The notes beneath the pieces were generated by a model. It saw nothing but the letters and a program-made list of their open reading frames with translations. It was not told the origin of the DNA and made no database searches. The position numbers and the translations under genes are program-made. DNA of 9,011 bases from Bacillota bacterium (GTDB taxonomy: Bacteria; Bacillota_C; Negativicutes; JAEYSJ01): contig JAEYSJ010000080.1 in the NCBI GenBank assembly GCA_023434855.1, positions 1 to 9,011 on the forward strand, in the 5' to 3' direction. Each line of letters begins with the position of its first letter. The stretch's first letter is position 1. Shown piece by piece: positions 1-5,978 of this stretch.

Positions 1-49
1 TTTGATTTTTAAATTCGTCTGTAAATTCCCTGCGTTTTCTTCTGGTCAT
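1..49 (-). CDS. IS3-family transposase OrfA, N-terminal fragment cut by the window edge
   Basis: Only 16 codons are in the window. They read MTRRKRREFTDEFKNQ on the minus strand, the characteristic basic start of IS3-family OrfA, the helix-turn-helix subunit that binds the element ends and is joined to OrfB by programmed frameshifting. A GGAG ribosome binding site (59-62) lies 9 bases before the ATG at 47-49. The remainder of OrfA and OrfB would lie to the left of the window. The assignment rests on a short peptide, but the start, ribosome binding site and motif agree. Confidence 0.75.
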   Translation of the reverse strand, partial: MTRRKRREFTDEFKNQ

Positions 50-117
50 AGTAAATCGCTCCATTCGTTAGTTGTTCTAAGTTTACTACCCCTTAAGAAA
101 ACTGTCCATTTCAGTGT
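1..117 (-). mobile_element. Right-hand end of an IS3-family insertion sequence (partial)
   Basis: The non-coding lead of an IS3-type element should reach from the OrfA start to its terminal inverted repeat. Read on the minus strand, the stretch 91-113 (TGAAATGGACAG followed by TTTTCTTAAGGGG) resembles an IS3-type end, with a TG terminus and a TGGACA core. The exact boundary is uncertain, anywhere from about 106 to 120. The other end and any target duplication are outside the window. Confidence 0.45.
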
Positions 118-173
118 AGCCTATCCACCATTTTAGCCCCGAACGCTATCACAACCTTGCCCGCAAAATACAG

Positions 174-301
174 AGCCACGGGGACGGTGGTACTGTCTCC
201 TTTAGTATTAATACCTTAGCAACCTCTTATATATTGACTCTTCCTAAGTATAAACCACCTGTAGCACTCTCCAACAAGACAATTCCACCGTCCCCATGGC
301 T
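174..301. repeat. Inverted pair of 24-bp REP-like repeats (REPIN-like unit)
   Basis: Positions 174-197 and the reverse complement of 278-301 are the same 24-mer with 3 mismatches, sharing AGCCA and the core GGGGACGGTGG. They enclose about 80 bases with no coding potential. A third copy, with two differences from the first, lies at 1666-1689. Short GC-rich repeats in inverted pairs are how REPINs, non-autonomous elements moved by RAYT transposases, usually look; a RAYT relic lies 1.5 kb away. That this pair is mobilised by that RAYT is inference, since the RAYT's own ends are a different repeat. Confidence 0.65.
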
Positions 302-348
302 TTTATACCTCATGCATTGGAAATCTTCTCTATAATTATATAACAAAA

Positions 349-379
349 TAGGTCGTTGTTTATTACTACAACGAACCTA
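349..379 (-). terminator. Likely intrinsic terminator downstream of the PhzF-family gene
   Basis: TAGGTCGTTGT (349-359) pairs with ACAACGAACCTA (368-379) through 11 pairs with one bulged base, around an 8-base loop. On the minus strand the hairpin is followed by a T-rich run (TATTTTGTTATATAATTATA), as expected for a terminator of transcription leaving the gene that ends at 507. Apart from this hairpin I see nothing coding in 302-506. Confidence 0.5.
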
Positions 380-506
380 GCTCGGAGAAAAAGAAAGACT
401 CTGAAAATAGTTATCTTGTCCCTTTGAAGATAAAATAGCGCTGATAACTGCCTACCATAAATACGGCTTCACACAGAAGTTCCTTTCTCGATAGAAGGTG
501 TTAATT

Positions 507-1421
507 TTAAATCGGCACATCTATGTACCCTTGACCTACCAATACAGATGCTCCGCCTACTTTGATGCTCGTCAGGCAGCTTTCGGCCTTTTGCACTTTT
601 ATGTTAATTATGCTGGGACGGTCGATTTCGAATCCCTGCTCGATAGTGATTGCATAGGTTGTATTTCTTTCATCGATTTGGGAATCTAGATAACCGGCAA
701 AGGCTGTCGCTGCGGCACCGGTAGCGGGATCTTCAGATATTCCCAAGGCTGGTGCGAACATTCGTGCGTGAAAAGACGATTCAGGGCGTTCTGTTTGCGG
801 AGTAAAAACATAAATATGAGGAGCCCAATAATTCGAAAGTACTCTTGACCATTCGGACAAATTGACTTTTATCCGCTTGATTGACTCTAAGTCTTTAACC
901 GGCACAAACAAAAAGGGTACTCCACAGGAAACTGCTTGGGGTGAATATCTGGTTGTCACTATATCAGAGGCTGACAAGGATAATACTTTTGCGATATTTT
1001 CTAAATCAGGGGCTGCGGGACCGAACTCGGGAAACTTTCCGGCTGAAAGCTCGGAAAAAGTGGGTTTGCCGTCTTTGCTAGTAATAGATACTTTAATATC
1101 GCCGACACCTTCCTCAAACACGATTTCGACGATTTCAGAAGGTAAAGGAATTTCGCCTATTGCAGCAAGTATGAAAGCTGTTCCAATAGTCGGGTGCCCT
1201 GCGAACGGCAGCTCAGATCCAGGTGTAAAAATACGTAATTTCCGAGTGTTACCCTGTTTGGTTGGAGGGAATACAAAAACAGTTTCAGATAAATTAAATT
1301 CCCGTGTGATAAGTTGCATGGCCTTAGCGTCCAGACCTTCCGCGTTTGGAATAACTGCCAACTGATTTCCGCTGAAATGCGTATCGGTAAAGACATCCGC
1401 CATGATAAATTGATAACGCAT
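507..1421 (-). CDS. PhzF-family epimerase/isomerase
   Basis: A 304-residue cytoplasmic protein of the PhzF family (diaminopimelate-epimerase fold, two similar halves with the active site between them), at the family's normal length. The first half carries FTDTHFSGNQLAV (about 11-23), the catalytic-type glutamate E46 in NLSETVF, and the GHPTIGTA loop (75-82). The second half carries SCGVPFLFVPV (165-175) and the EDPATGAA loop (230-237). In the phenazine enzyme the equivalent glutamate acts as general acid/base. No phenazine genes are nearby, so the substrate is unknown and phenazine synthesis should not be assumed. The start is set by AGGAGG (1430-1435), 8 bases before the ATG. It lies 43 bases after a broken homocysteine S-methyltransferase on the same strand and may once have been co-transcribed with it. 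Confidence 0.92.
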   Translation of the reverse strand: MRYQFIMADVFTDTHFSGNQLAVIPNAEGLDAKAMQLITREFNLSETVFVFPPTKQGNTRKLRIFTPGSELPFAGHPTIGTAFILAAIGEIPLPSEIVEIVFEEGVGDIKVSITSKDGKPTFSELSAGKFPEFGPAAPDLENIAKVLSLSASDIVTTRYSPQAVSCGVPFLFVPVKDLESIKRIKVNLSEWSRVLSNYWAPHIYVFTPQTERPESSFHARMFAPALGISEDPATGAAATAFAGYLDSQIDERNTTYAITIEQGFEIDRPSIINIKVQKAESCLTSIKVGGASVLVGQGYIDVPI

Positions 1422-1464
1422 ACAATAAACCTCCTATTTGAACTGTTCTAAATGAACCATAATT

Positions 1465-1671
1465 TTATTTCAATACACTGACAAGTTTCTGAATGTGCCT
1501 GTGATCGGTCCCACAGCACCCGCCTAACACTCTTACTTGATATTTATGGTATAAAGATACCATCTCATTAACTAAAGTCGTAATGTCTTCTGATGCTAAC
1601 TCCGGAGAACCATCTAGTTCTTCAGGACTTTTTGACGAGGTATTAGCTTGTATGCCAACTATGTCAACCAC
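1465..1671 (-). pseudogene. Homocysteine S-methyltransferase family, C-terminal fragment
   Basis: About 68 residues remain of a protein normally about 250-300 long. They contain DIVGIQANTSSKSPEELDGS and the zinc-ligand motif GGCCGTDHRHI near the end, both typical of the betaine/homocysteine S-methyltransferase (Pfam S-methyl_trans) barrel. The rest of the barrel, including the upstream zinc cysteine, is missing. The reading frame stays open to the edge of a REP-like repeat that begins at 1666, and no ribosome binding site precedes the apparent GTG start. This is therefore a truncated 3' end, not a small gene. The missing 5' end was probably lost in the event that placed the RAYT element between here and the methyltransferase fragment at 2554-3064. 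Confidence 0.85.
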
Positions 1672-1689
1672 GGGGACGGTGGTATTGTC
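1666..1689 (+). repeat. Third copy of the 24-bp REP-like repeat
   Basis: It differs at two positions from the copy at 174-197 and has the same orientation (core CGGGGACGGTGGTATTGTC). It abuts the broken 5' edge of the homocysteine S-methyltransferase fragment and lies just outside the RAYT element. No inverted partner is visible near it, unlike the 174/301 pair. Confidence 0.75.
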
Positions 1690-1700
1690 TTCTTAAATAT

Positions 1701-1735
1701 GGGAGGCACTGCGGGACGGGGGACACTGCGGGACG
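1701..1735 (+). repeat. Tandem 17-bp-period repeat at the left end of the RAYT element
   Basis: Positions 1701-1718 and 1718-1735 match at 16 of 18 positions, sharing CACTGCGGGACG exactly. The second unit is the outer half of the element's left inverted end, so the end has been partly duplicated. Such partial duplication of an end occurs only on this side. Confidence 0.7.
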
Positions 1736-2553
1736 TACCTTTTTCGTCAACTTTTTGCTATCACACTACGAGATATTCCAGTAGCTCGCTCAATTTGGCG
1801 AATAGATAGGCCTTCTTTTTCTTTCAACTGCCTGATTAAAGCATCACGCTCCAGCTTGGGCCAAGCTGCTATTTCATGAGGTTCATTCCCCTCTGTGCAC
1901 CGCAGTATCTTGCGGCGAATTTCTTCTTCGGATAGGCTTATCTTTCCAGACGCATCAAAATGATCAGTTGTGATAATCTGATGCAGCCGCAGCCATTCAT
2001 ATCTTCCTAATAGTCCTATAGAAAAGGCTGTATCTGTTAAACTCCCTCCCTGCGTATAGTCCCAATAGCTGCTAAATCTATATTCTTCAGGCTTTCTAAC
2101 TACTCCAGCCTTGACAGGATTTTGATGTATATAGCGTATCAACGGAATAAAGTATTCATCGACTTCTACTGGCACACTTTTATATCGATTAGCGATTAAT
2201 GCACCGTTCCGCTCATATTCCGATTAAAGTACATTGCATATTTTGTCAAGAGCCGTTTCATGACCAGAGAAACATCACCCATCTGGCGTTCCTTCATCAG
2301 TAAATGAACGTGATTGCTCATCAAACAGTAGGCATGTAACTCAAATACCATTTCGGCCTTTATTCGCTGCATACTTGCAAGAAAATATAAAAAGTCATTT
2401 TCCTCCTCAAATAAATGCTGCCGATTAATCCCTCGAAAGACTATATGATAAAAACCTATACCGCTCAACTTCCTTGCCTGTCTTACCATTTTTGTCACCT
2501 CGTTTTCATCCTATCATACTTATGACAAAAAAGGAACGTCCCCCATTGTCCCC
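1719..2553 (-). mobile_element. RAYT (REP-associated tyrosine transposase) element with 33-bp inverted ends
   Basis: The left end, 1719-1751, matches the reverse complement of the right end, 2521-2553, at about 28 of 33 positions. Both carry GGGGACA..TG.GGGACGT.CC followed by a T-run and GTCA. The transposase gene fills the space between, its last codons lying within the left inverted end. The right end abuts a methyltransferase gene precisely where its native-looking sequence stops. RAYTs are single-strand HUH transposases related to IS200/IS605 that act on hairpin-forming REP ends. The transposase is frameshifted, so this copy is probably dead. Confidence 0.75.
1747..2489 (-). pseudogene. 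REP-associated tyrosine transposase (RAYT), inactivated by one frameshift
   Basis: Two adjacent frames make one Y1 transposase of about 247 residues. The first part has the N-terminal basic lead, FYHIVFRGINRQHLFEEE and the HUH metal motif SNHVHLLM. The second has RYIHQNPVKAG, holding the probable catalytic tyrosine, and a C-terminal helix-turn-helix, LSIRQIERATGISRSVI. They join if one A is restored near 2217-2220: the correct frame then runs YERNGALIANRYKSVPVEVDEY, whereas the sequence as given stops at a TAA about five codons later. The likely start is the ATG at 2487-2489, behind an AGGTG ribosome binding site. A GTG three codons upstream overlaps the stop of the broken methyltransferase. 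Apart from the shift the protein looks complete, so decay may be recent, or the shift could be a sequencing error. Confidence 0.88.
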
Positions 2554-3064
2554 ACTTTTCACCGATATCCCAATTCCGTTTTGGAAAATGCATTTCAGCA
2601 TGATCGGCATTACAAATATTCATAAAGTGTTTTCCATCTTTTTTTAGAGATGATGCTATCAAATCAAATATTTTAAAATTTTCATTATCATTTTCAAGAT
2701 ATCCAATCGCACCGTCAGCCATATTCAAAACAACATCAAATTCATTTCTAAAAGAAATATTCTTTAAATCCTCACAGATAAATTTCGTACTTAAATTTTC
2801 AAGAGAAGAGATCCTCATAGCCTCTTTTATATATTCAAGTGTGATATCCACCCCAACAACTGAAAAACCTCTTCTTGAAAGCTCTATTGCATGCCTGCCA
2901 AAACCACAAGCTAAATCTAATATCCTTTCTTTTCCTGACAAATTCATAACATCAATAATAAAGTCGATTTCTTTTTTTGTATGTTCAACCCAAGACATGT
3001 CTTGGATATCAAGTGACCATATTTTTTTATACCAGTCTGAAGCTGGTTTATTATAAGAATTCAT
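2495..3064 (-). pseudogene. Class I SAM-dependent methyltransferase, C-terminally truncated by the RAYT element
   Basis: The N-terminal 171 residues are a standard Rossmann-fold methyltransferase: motif I ILDLACGFGRHAIEL (48-62), the acidic motif II in VVGVDIT (D73 predicted to bind the SAM ribose), and the motif IV region DVVLNMADGAIGYL. They end at NWDIGEKW. From codon 172 the frame is encoded by the element's right inverted end and flank (18 foreign residues) and stops with a TGA that overlaps the transposase GTG. Family members are usually about 250 residues, so roughly the last third, which shapes the substrate pocket, is gone. The start ATG at 3062-3064 follows a run of eight G's on the coding strand, an odd but purine-rich ribosome binding site. 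The substrate is unknown. Confidence 0.85.
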
Positions 3065-3305
3065 TTATCCCCCCCCTTTCCGTAATATATTGGGGTGTCT
3101 TCCCGGCAGTAATTGCATATTTTTGCTGGTCCTACGGGGCTTGATTTTTTGGCGATCAAATGTACTTACTAAAAGAAGGAGAAATATGGTTTACTAAAGA
3201 AGTAGTGTGAGATATTTACGAAATACCACGACTTTTCTTTTAGAGCTGGGCTAGCAATTAAAATATATCCAGTGAGCGAAATTCACATAAATGGTGGAGT
3301 ACTTT
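3065..3305. promoter_or_regulatory. Divergent intergenic region between the methyltransferase fragment and the Crp/Fnr gene
   Basis: This 240-base region should hold promoters for both divergent genes, but I see no convincing -35/-10 pair. Possible protein-binding palindromes are GTGA-N7-TCAC (3272-3286, just before the regulator gene) and TATTT-ACG-AAATA (3213-3225). A three-codon frame, ATG GTT TAC TAA at 3186-3197, follows a good AAGGAG and is probably the relic of a gene start or chance. Confidence 0.3.
3272..3286. promoter_or_regulatory. Possible Crp/Fnr-type palindrome before the regulator gene
   Basis: GTGA-GCGAAAT-TCAC is an inverted repeat with the half-site used by many Crp/Fnr proteins (TGTGA-N6-TCACA), but its spacer is 7 rather than 6 and the flanking bases do not extend the symmetry. 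It lies 20 bases upstream of the preferred start, where an autoregulatory operator would be reasonable. Confidence 0.25.
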
Positions 3306-3986
3306 ATGGATGCAACTAATGGGAAAAGATACTTATGTCTATATGATCTTCCTGCTTTTTCCGGAATGGACAGAACCTTCTTTCATTCGATTTGCCATGC
3401 TACAAACAAACTTAATAAAAAAAAGGGTGAATTTCTATTTAACCAGGGTGACCCGGCTTATGCAATATACCTTATCAAGGAAGGTAGTTTTAAATTGGTT
3501 AGCATCACTGAAAATGGCCAAGAAACGATTATCCAAATTGCCGGACCAGGTGAAATCATAGGTGAAGCTGACTTGTTTAGAGAGATTACGGTTCTATCGG
3601 TTTCTGCGATAGCCTTGGAAGAAGCAAAAGTCTGTAGTCTTAATCGTCATTCATTTGAAAATATTATTAAAAATGAACCCGAAATTGCTTTGCAGGTAAT
3701 TAGAAATCTTGGCAAGCGTTTAAATGATACCTGGGAACGAATTGCCGAATTGAATACTCAAACAATCCAAGAAAAAGTATTGAGTCTATTCATACGGTTA
3801 GCACGAGAATATGGCGAACCTTGTACAGAAGGTACAATCATAAGAATTTATTTAACCCAACAAGAAATAGCTTCTAGTGTGGGAGCATCCCGAGTCATGG
3901 TTTCACAGGTTTTGGGTGAACTTATCGATAGAAACTATATTTACAAAAAGGAAAAGCATTATGTATTGAGAGGAAAATGTTTTTAA
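3306..3986 (+). CDS. Crp/Fnr-family transcriptional regulator
   Basis: A 226-residue regulator. A cyclic-nucleotide-binding-type beta-barrel (about 15-125) carries the typical GEFLFNQGDPAYAIYLIKEG strand-turn pattern and PGEIIGEADLF. A long dimer helix (about 125-170) is followed by a winged helix with the recognition segment TQQEIASSVGASRVMVSQVL (184-203). The N-terminus lacks the cysteine cluster of classical FNR; cysteines are isolated (C11, C30, C110, C173, C225), so an oxygen-sensing [4Fe-4S] cluster is not supported and the effector is unknown. I prefer the ATG at 3306 to the one at 3291, because GGTGGAG lies 6 bases before it while the upstream ATG has no ribosome binding site. The iron-sulfur flavoprotein gene begins 78 bases downstream on the same strand and is the obvious candidate target. 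Confidence 0.9.
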   Translation: MDATNGKRYLCLYDLPAFSGMDRTFFHSICHATNKLNKKKGEFLFNQGDPAYAIYLIKEGSFKLVSITENGQETIIQIAGPGEIIGEADLFREITVLSVSAIALEEAKVCSLNRHSFENIIKNEPEIALQVIRNLGKRLNDTWERIAELNTQTIQEKVLSLFIRLAREYGEPCTEGTIIRIYLTQQEIASSVGASRVMVSQVLGELIDRNYIYKKEKHYVLRGKCF

Positions 3987-4013
3987 TTTAATGTAAAATA
4001 TTTAACAGCTTAT

Positions 4014-4058
4014 ATCTCTTTTTAGTATTAAGATTTGAAGAGAAATACTAAAGGAGAT
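4014..4058 (+). promoter_or_regulatory. Hairpin that masks the ribosome binding site of the flavoprotein gene
   Basis: The 5' arm ATCTCTTTTTAGTATT (4014-4029) pairs with AATACTAAAGGAGAT (4044-4058): nine perfect pairs, a small bulge, then five more, around a 14-base loop. The 3' arm contains the whole Shine-Dalgarno AAGGAG (4051-4056), 8 bases before the ATG at 4065. In RNA this would hide the ribosome binding site. As DNA, the 9-bp inverted repeat TTTAGTATT/AATACTAAA could instead be an operator. The structure is seen; its function is inferred. Confidence 0.6.
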
Positions 4059-4064
4059 GATAAT

Positions 4065-4715
4065 ATGATTTTAGGAATCAGTGCAAGTGGTAGAAAAGAA
4101 GGAATTACCGAAAAAACAGTTAGAGCAATATTAGAAGCAAGTAATTCGGAATATGAATACATTTCTTTATCCGGTAAAAAAATTAATGGATGTATAGGAT
4201 GTACACTTTGTGCCGCTGATAATCAATGCAAGATTAAGGATGATTGGGGCGAAATAGCGAAAAAAATGCTCAAGGCGGATGCAATCGTTTTTGGAGCCCC
4301 CAACTATTACGGAACAATAAATGTTCTCGGTCATGCATGTTTGGAACGAACTTTTTGCTTCCGTCATCAGGGAACTTTTAATTTGTCTGGGAAGCTTGGG
4401 ATATCAGTCAGTACGTCCTATGGAGGACCGGGGGACGACACCGTTCATTCCATAATTAAAAAATGGATGGTGTCTAATATGATGTCAGTCATTGGTACAG
4501 TATCTGCCCGTGGATATTCCCAATGCTATACTTGCGGATTCGGGCATAACTGTGGTGTGGGAAATGTAGTTAAGGAGCACGGATTTTTGGATAAAATTGA
4601 GAAGGAAAATTACCCACCCGGTTTTGATGAGCAAAAGGATACCGTCTTTCAAGTTGACTTGATAGGTAAATTATTGGAATCAATATTAAAAAAGACTCAG
4701 TCTAAGACAAACTGA
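4065..4715 (+). CDS. Iron-sulfur flavoprotein (Isf-like, NADPH-dependent FMN reductase/flavodoxin fold)
   Basis: A 216-residue flavodoxin-fold protein. The N-terminal GISASGRKEG (4-13) is the FMN phosphate loop, and GAPNYYGTIN (77-86) is the second flavin-contact loop. Between them CIGCTLCAADNQC (C43, C46, C49, C55; CX2CX2CX5C) matches the compact four-cysteine motif that binds a [4Fe-4S] cluster in archaeal Isf. Isf-type proteins pass electrons from ferredoxin to oxygen, peroxide or other acceptors in anaerobes. A second cysteine group, CYTCGFGHNC (C154, C157, C163), lies near the C-terminus and is not part of the classical motif. The ATG at 4065 is chosen because AAGGAG lies 8 bases upstream; an upstream TTG at 4035 has no such site. 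The gene is co-oriented with the Crp/Fnr regulator. Exact physiological role unknown. Confidence 0.88.
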   Translation: MILGISASGRKEGITEKTVRAILEASNSEYEYISLSGKKINGCIGCTLCAADNQCKIKDDWGEIAKKMLKADAIVFGAPNYYGTINVLGHACLERTFCFRHQGTFNLSGKLGISVSTSYGGPGDDTVHSIIKKWMVSNMMSVIGTVSARGYSQCYTCGFGHNCGVGNVVKEHGFLDKIEKENYPPGFDEQKDTVFQVDLIGKLLESILKKTQSKTN

Positions 4716-4722
4716 CAGAAGT

Positions 4723-4748
4723 GACCATTAAGAAGAACTCAAATGGTC
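4723..4748 (+). terminator. Possible weak terminator hairpin just after the flavoprotein gene
   Basis: GACCATT (4723-4729) and AATGGTC (4742-4748) form a 7-bp perfect stem around a 12-base loop, 8 bases after the stop codon. It is followed by TATTCTAGTTCT, a mixed rather than continuous T tract, so termination is only possible. Confidence 0.3.
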
Positions 4749-4857
4749 TATTCTAGTTCTAATATGCCAAAGCTCTGAATTATTACATTATGCTGAATTA
4801 AATTTAGTTAAATAAAAATCGCTGCTATTTAGCTCCCAAAATATACCCGGACAAGTA

Positions 4858-4893
4858 TTTCAGTAACTACCAAAGGATGGGTAGTTACTGAAA
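4858..4893. terminator. 14-bp perfect hairpin between convergent genes (probable bidirectional terminator)
   Basis: TTTCAGTAACTACC (4858-4871) and GGTAGTTACTGAAA (4880-4893) are exact reverse complements around the 8-base loop AAAGGATG. It sits between the ends of the convergent flavoprotein (4715) and DUF4386 (4988) genes, the natural place for a shared terminator. The nearest long T-run on the plus strand starts about 14 bases after the stem (ATTTTTTT), so the fit is imperfect. The rest of 4749-4987 shows no gene, only a weak 9-bp hairpin at 4806-4834. Confidence 0.5.
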
Positions 4894-4987
4894 GTATATT
4901 TGTCTTATTTTTTTGGAAGTATTTATGTCTTGTTCAGTGAATTTTTGATATCCTGTATAAACGAAAATAAGCAATATCCTTCTAGTA

Positions 4988-5710
4988 TCACGGCTCTGCC
5001 CCTACTGGACGCTTGCCTCCTTTGAACAAAAGCCAAAAGGCAAGTGACAATTCCCCAACAGCCATAGGCACACTAAGCACCGGTTCAATAATTGCTTTGT
5101 AATTTTCGTAGTTGGGCAAAAGTAAATTTGCAAAATTAGTTATTAGATAGCCCAAAGACGCAATTATCAATAAGACACCCAGAATTCTGGGAATGTAGCC
5201 CGATTTGTAAACTAAACAACCAAGTAAAAAGAGATGAAAGCCAAAAACCACTAATCCAATAGACCATTCTACATTAAACGCTTTGAGAAATAGCATTACT
5301 TGAGCATGCAACTGATCTGTTGTAAATACAGTCAAGTAGTCAGCACCACTTAAAAGAAGTAAAACAATAACAAGATTGAGCAGAGCGATTCCCAAAATAG
5401 CCGCGTACACTAATCTAAGCCATGCCGTGAGCAATGATAGACTCTTATTTACTTGTTTGAGAAAAACAAAAAGTGCCCATGCCACCACTACATCACAAAT
5501 AAGCACGATTAGAAAGCTACAAATACCGCTGCGGAATAACATCACAGAAGCCCTAATCTTATCGGCTGTTGCTGTTCCATCTCCCGGCACAATAAGATTC
5601 CCAAAAACAAAACCGTAAGCAAACACTGCGGCTATAGTCATAATTAGAAATGCCACTCCTGCAACTATTGCAACGCTGCGTTGGGATAAATCTTTCATTT
5701 GGTTTATCAT
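4988..5710 (-). CDS. DUF4386-type integral membrane protein
   Basis: A 240-residue, very hydrophobic protein with about six membrane helices (roughly 12-36, 59-82, 90-120, 145-165, 172-192 and 208-228) and a short charged tail. The pattern (SQRSVAIVAGVAFLIMTI start, a loop with GDGTATADKIRAS, a helix with AWLRLVYAAILG) fits the DUF4386 family, which has no established function. The ATG at 5708-5710 is preferred because GGAGG (5717-5721) stands 6 bases before it; an in-frame ATG 33 bases upstream has no ribosome binding site. The gene starts only 36 bases after the end of a dehydrogenase relic on the same strand, so its original promoter context may have been lost. Confidence 0.8.
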   Translation of the reverse strand: MINQMKDLSQRSVAIVAGVAFLIMTIAAVFAYGFVFGNLIVPGDGTATADKIRASVMLFRSGICSFLIVLICDVVVAWALFVFLKQVNKSLSLLTAWLRLVYAAILGIALLNLVIVLLLLSGADYLTVFTTDQLHAQVMLFLKAFNVEWSIGLVVFGFHLFLLGCLVYKSGYIPRILGVLLIIASLGYLITNFANLLLPNYENYKAIIEPVLSVPMAVGELSLAFWLLFKGGKRPVGAEP

Positions 5711-5746
5711 TTTATTCCTCCAATATTTAAAACATGGGTTCACTCT

Positions 5747-5821
5747 TCATACAGTAAGGACTACTTTTCCTTGAGAATGTCCTTCTTCAAAATACCTAAG
5801 AGCTATAGGAACTTCATTCTG
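5747..5821 (-). pseudogene. C-terminal relic of a medium-chain (zinc/quinone-type) dehydrogenase
   Basis: About 24 codons ending at TGA 5747-5749 read NEVP then ALRYFEEGHSQGKVVLTV. This is the usual ending of NAD(P)-dependent medium-chain dehydrogenase/reductase proteins of the alcohol dehydrogenase or quinone oxidoreductase type (330-350 residues). Nothing upstream in this frame resembles the rest of that enzyme. The homology begins at about 5818, where the stop codon of a different relic (DUF6326-type) lies in another frame. This is a deletion remnant without function. Confidence 0.7.
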
Positions 5822-5978
5822 GATTACGCCACTTCCATGTATGCCATACAATTGCTGAAGTATACACAATTTCTATAATTGAAAAAAATATATAATAAAG
5901 AGTTGGTTTTCTAGCAAACAGTGAAGCAATTTGAACGGCAGTCATAATTGTACTTCCAGGAAGCACAGGGCCGCTCCA
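5814..5978 (-). pseudogene. C-terminal relic of a DUF6326-type small membrane protein
   Basis: On the minus strand a frame ending at TGA 5814-5816 reads SGPVLPGSTIMTAVQIASLF, then PTLYYIFFSIIEIVYT and IVWHTWKWRNPE. The final helix with YYIFF..IE and the closing W..WKW resemble the last two membrane segments of DUF6326-family proteins (about 140 residues). The N-terminal half is absent: the frame meets a stop near 6005 and no start or ribosome binding site is seen. The family name is from memory of the pattern; that this is a truncated membrane-protein end is firmer. Confidence 0.6.

Noticed and set aside
411..433. 7-bp perfect hairpin TTATCTT/AAGATAA downstream of the PhzF gene
   Set aside because: AT-rich stem with no T-run on either side; the hairpin at 349-379 is a better terminator candidate.
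862..1365. 167-codon open frame on the plus strand
   Set aside because: It is antisense to the PhzF-family gene, whose conserved motifs and ribosome binding site are clear; the plus-strand translation has no recognisable features.
174..1735. CRISPR array
   Set aside because: The repeats are in mixed orientation, irregularly spaced and match REP/transposon ends; no regular spacers or cas genes.
3141..3159. TTGAT...ATCAA as an FNR box
   Set aside because: The spacer is 9 bases instead of 4, so it does not fit the FNR consensus.
3186..3197. Three-codon frame ATG GTT TAC TAA with a strong ribosome binding site
   Set aside because: Too short to support as a leader peptide, and no attenuator-like structure follows it.
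4806..4834. 9-bp hairpin AGTTAAATA/TATTTAGCT with one wobble pair
   Set aside because: AT-rich, no T-run, close to a far stronger hairpin at 4858-4893; could be chance in AT-rich DNA.
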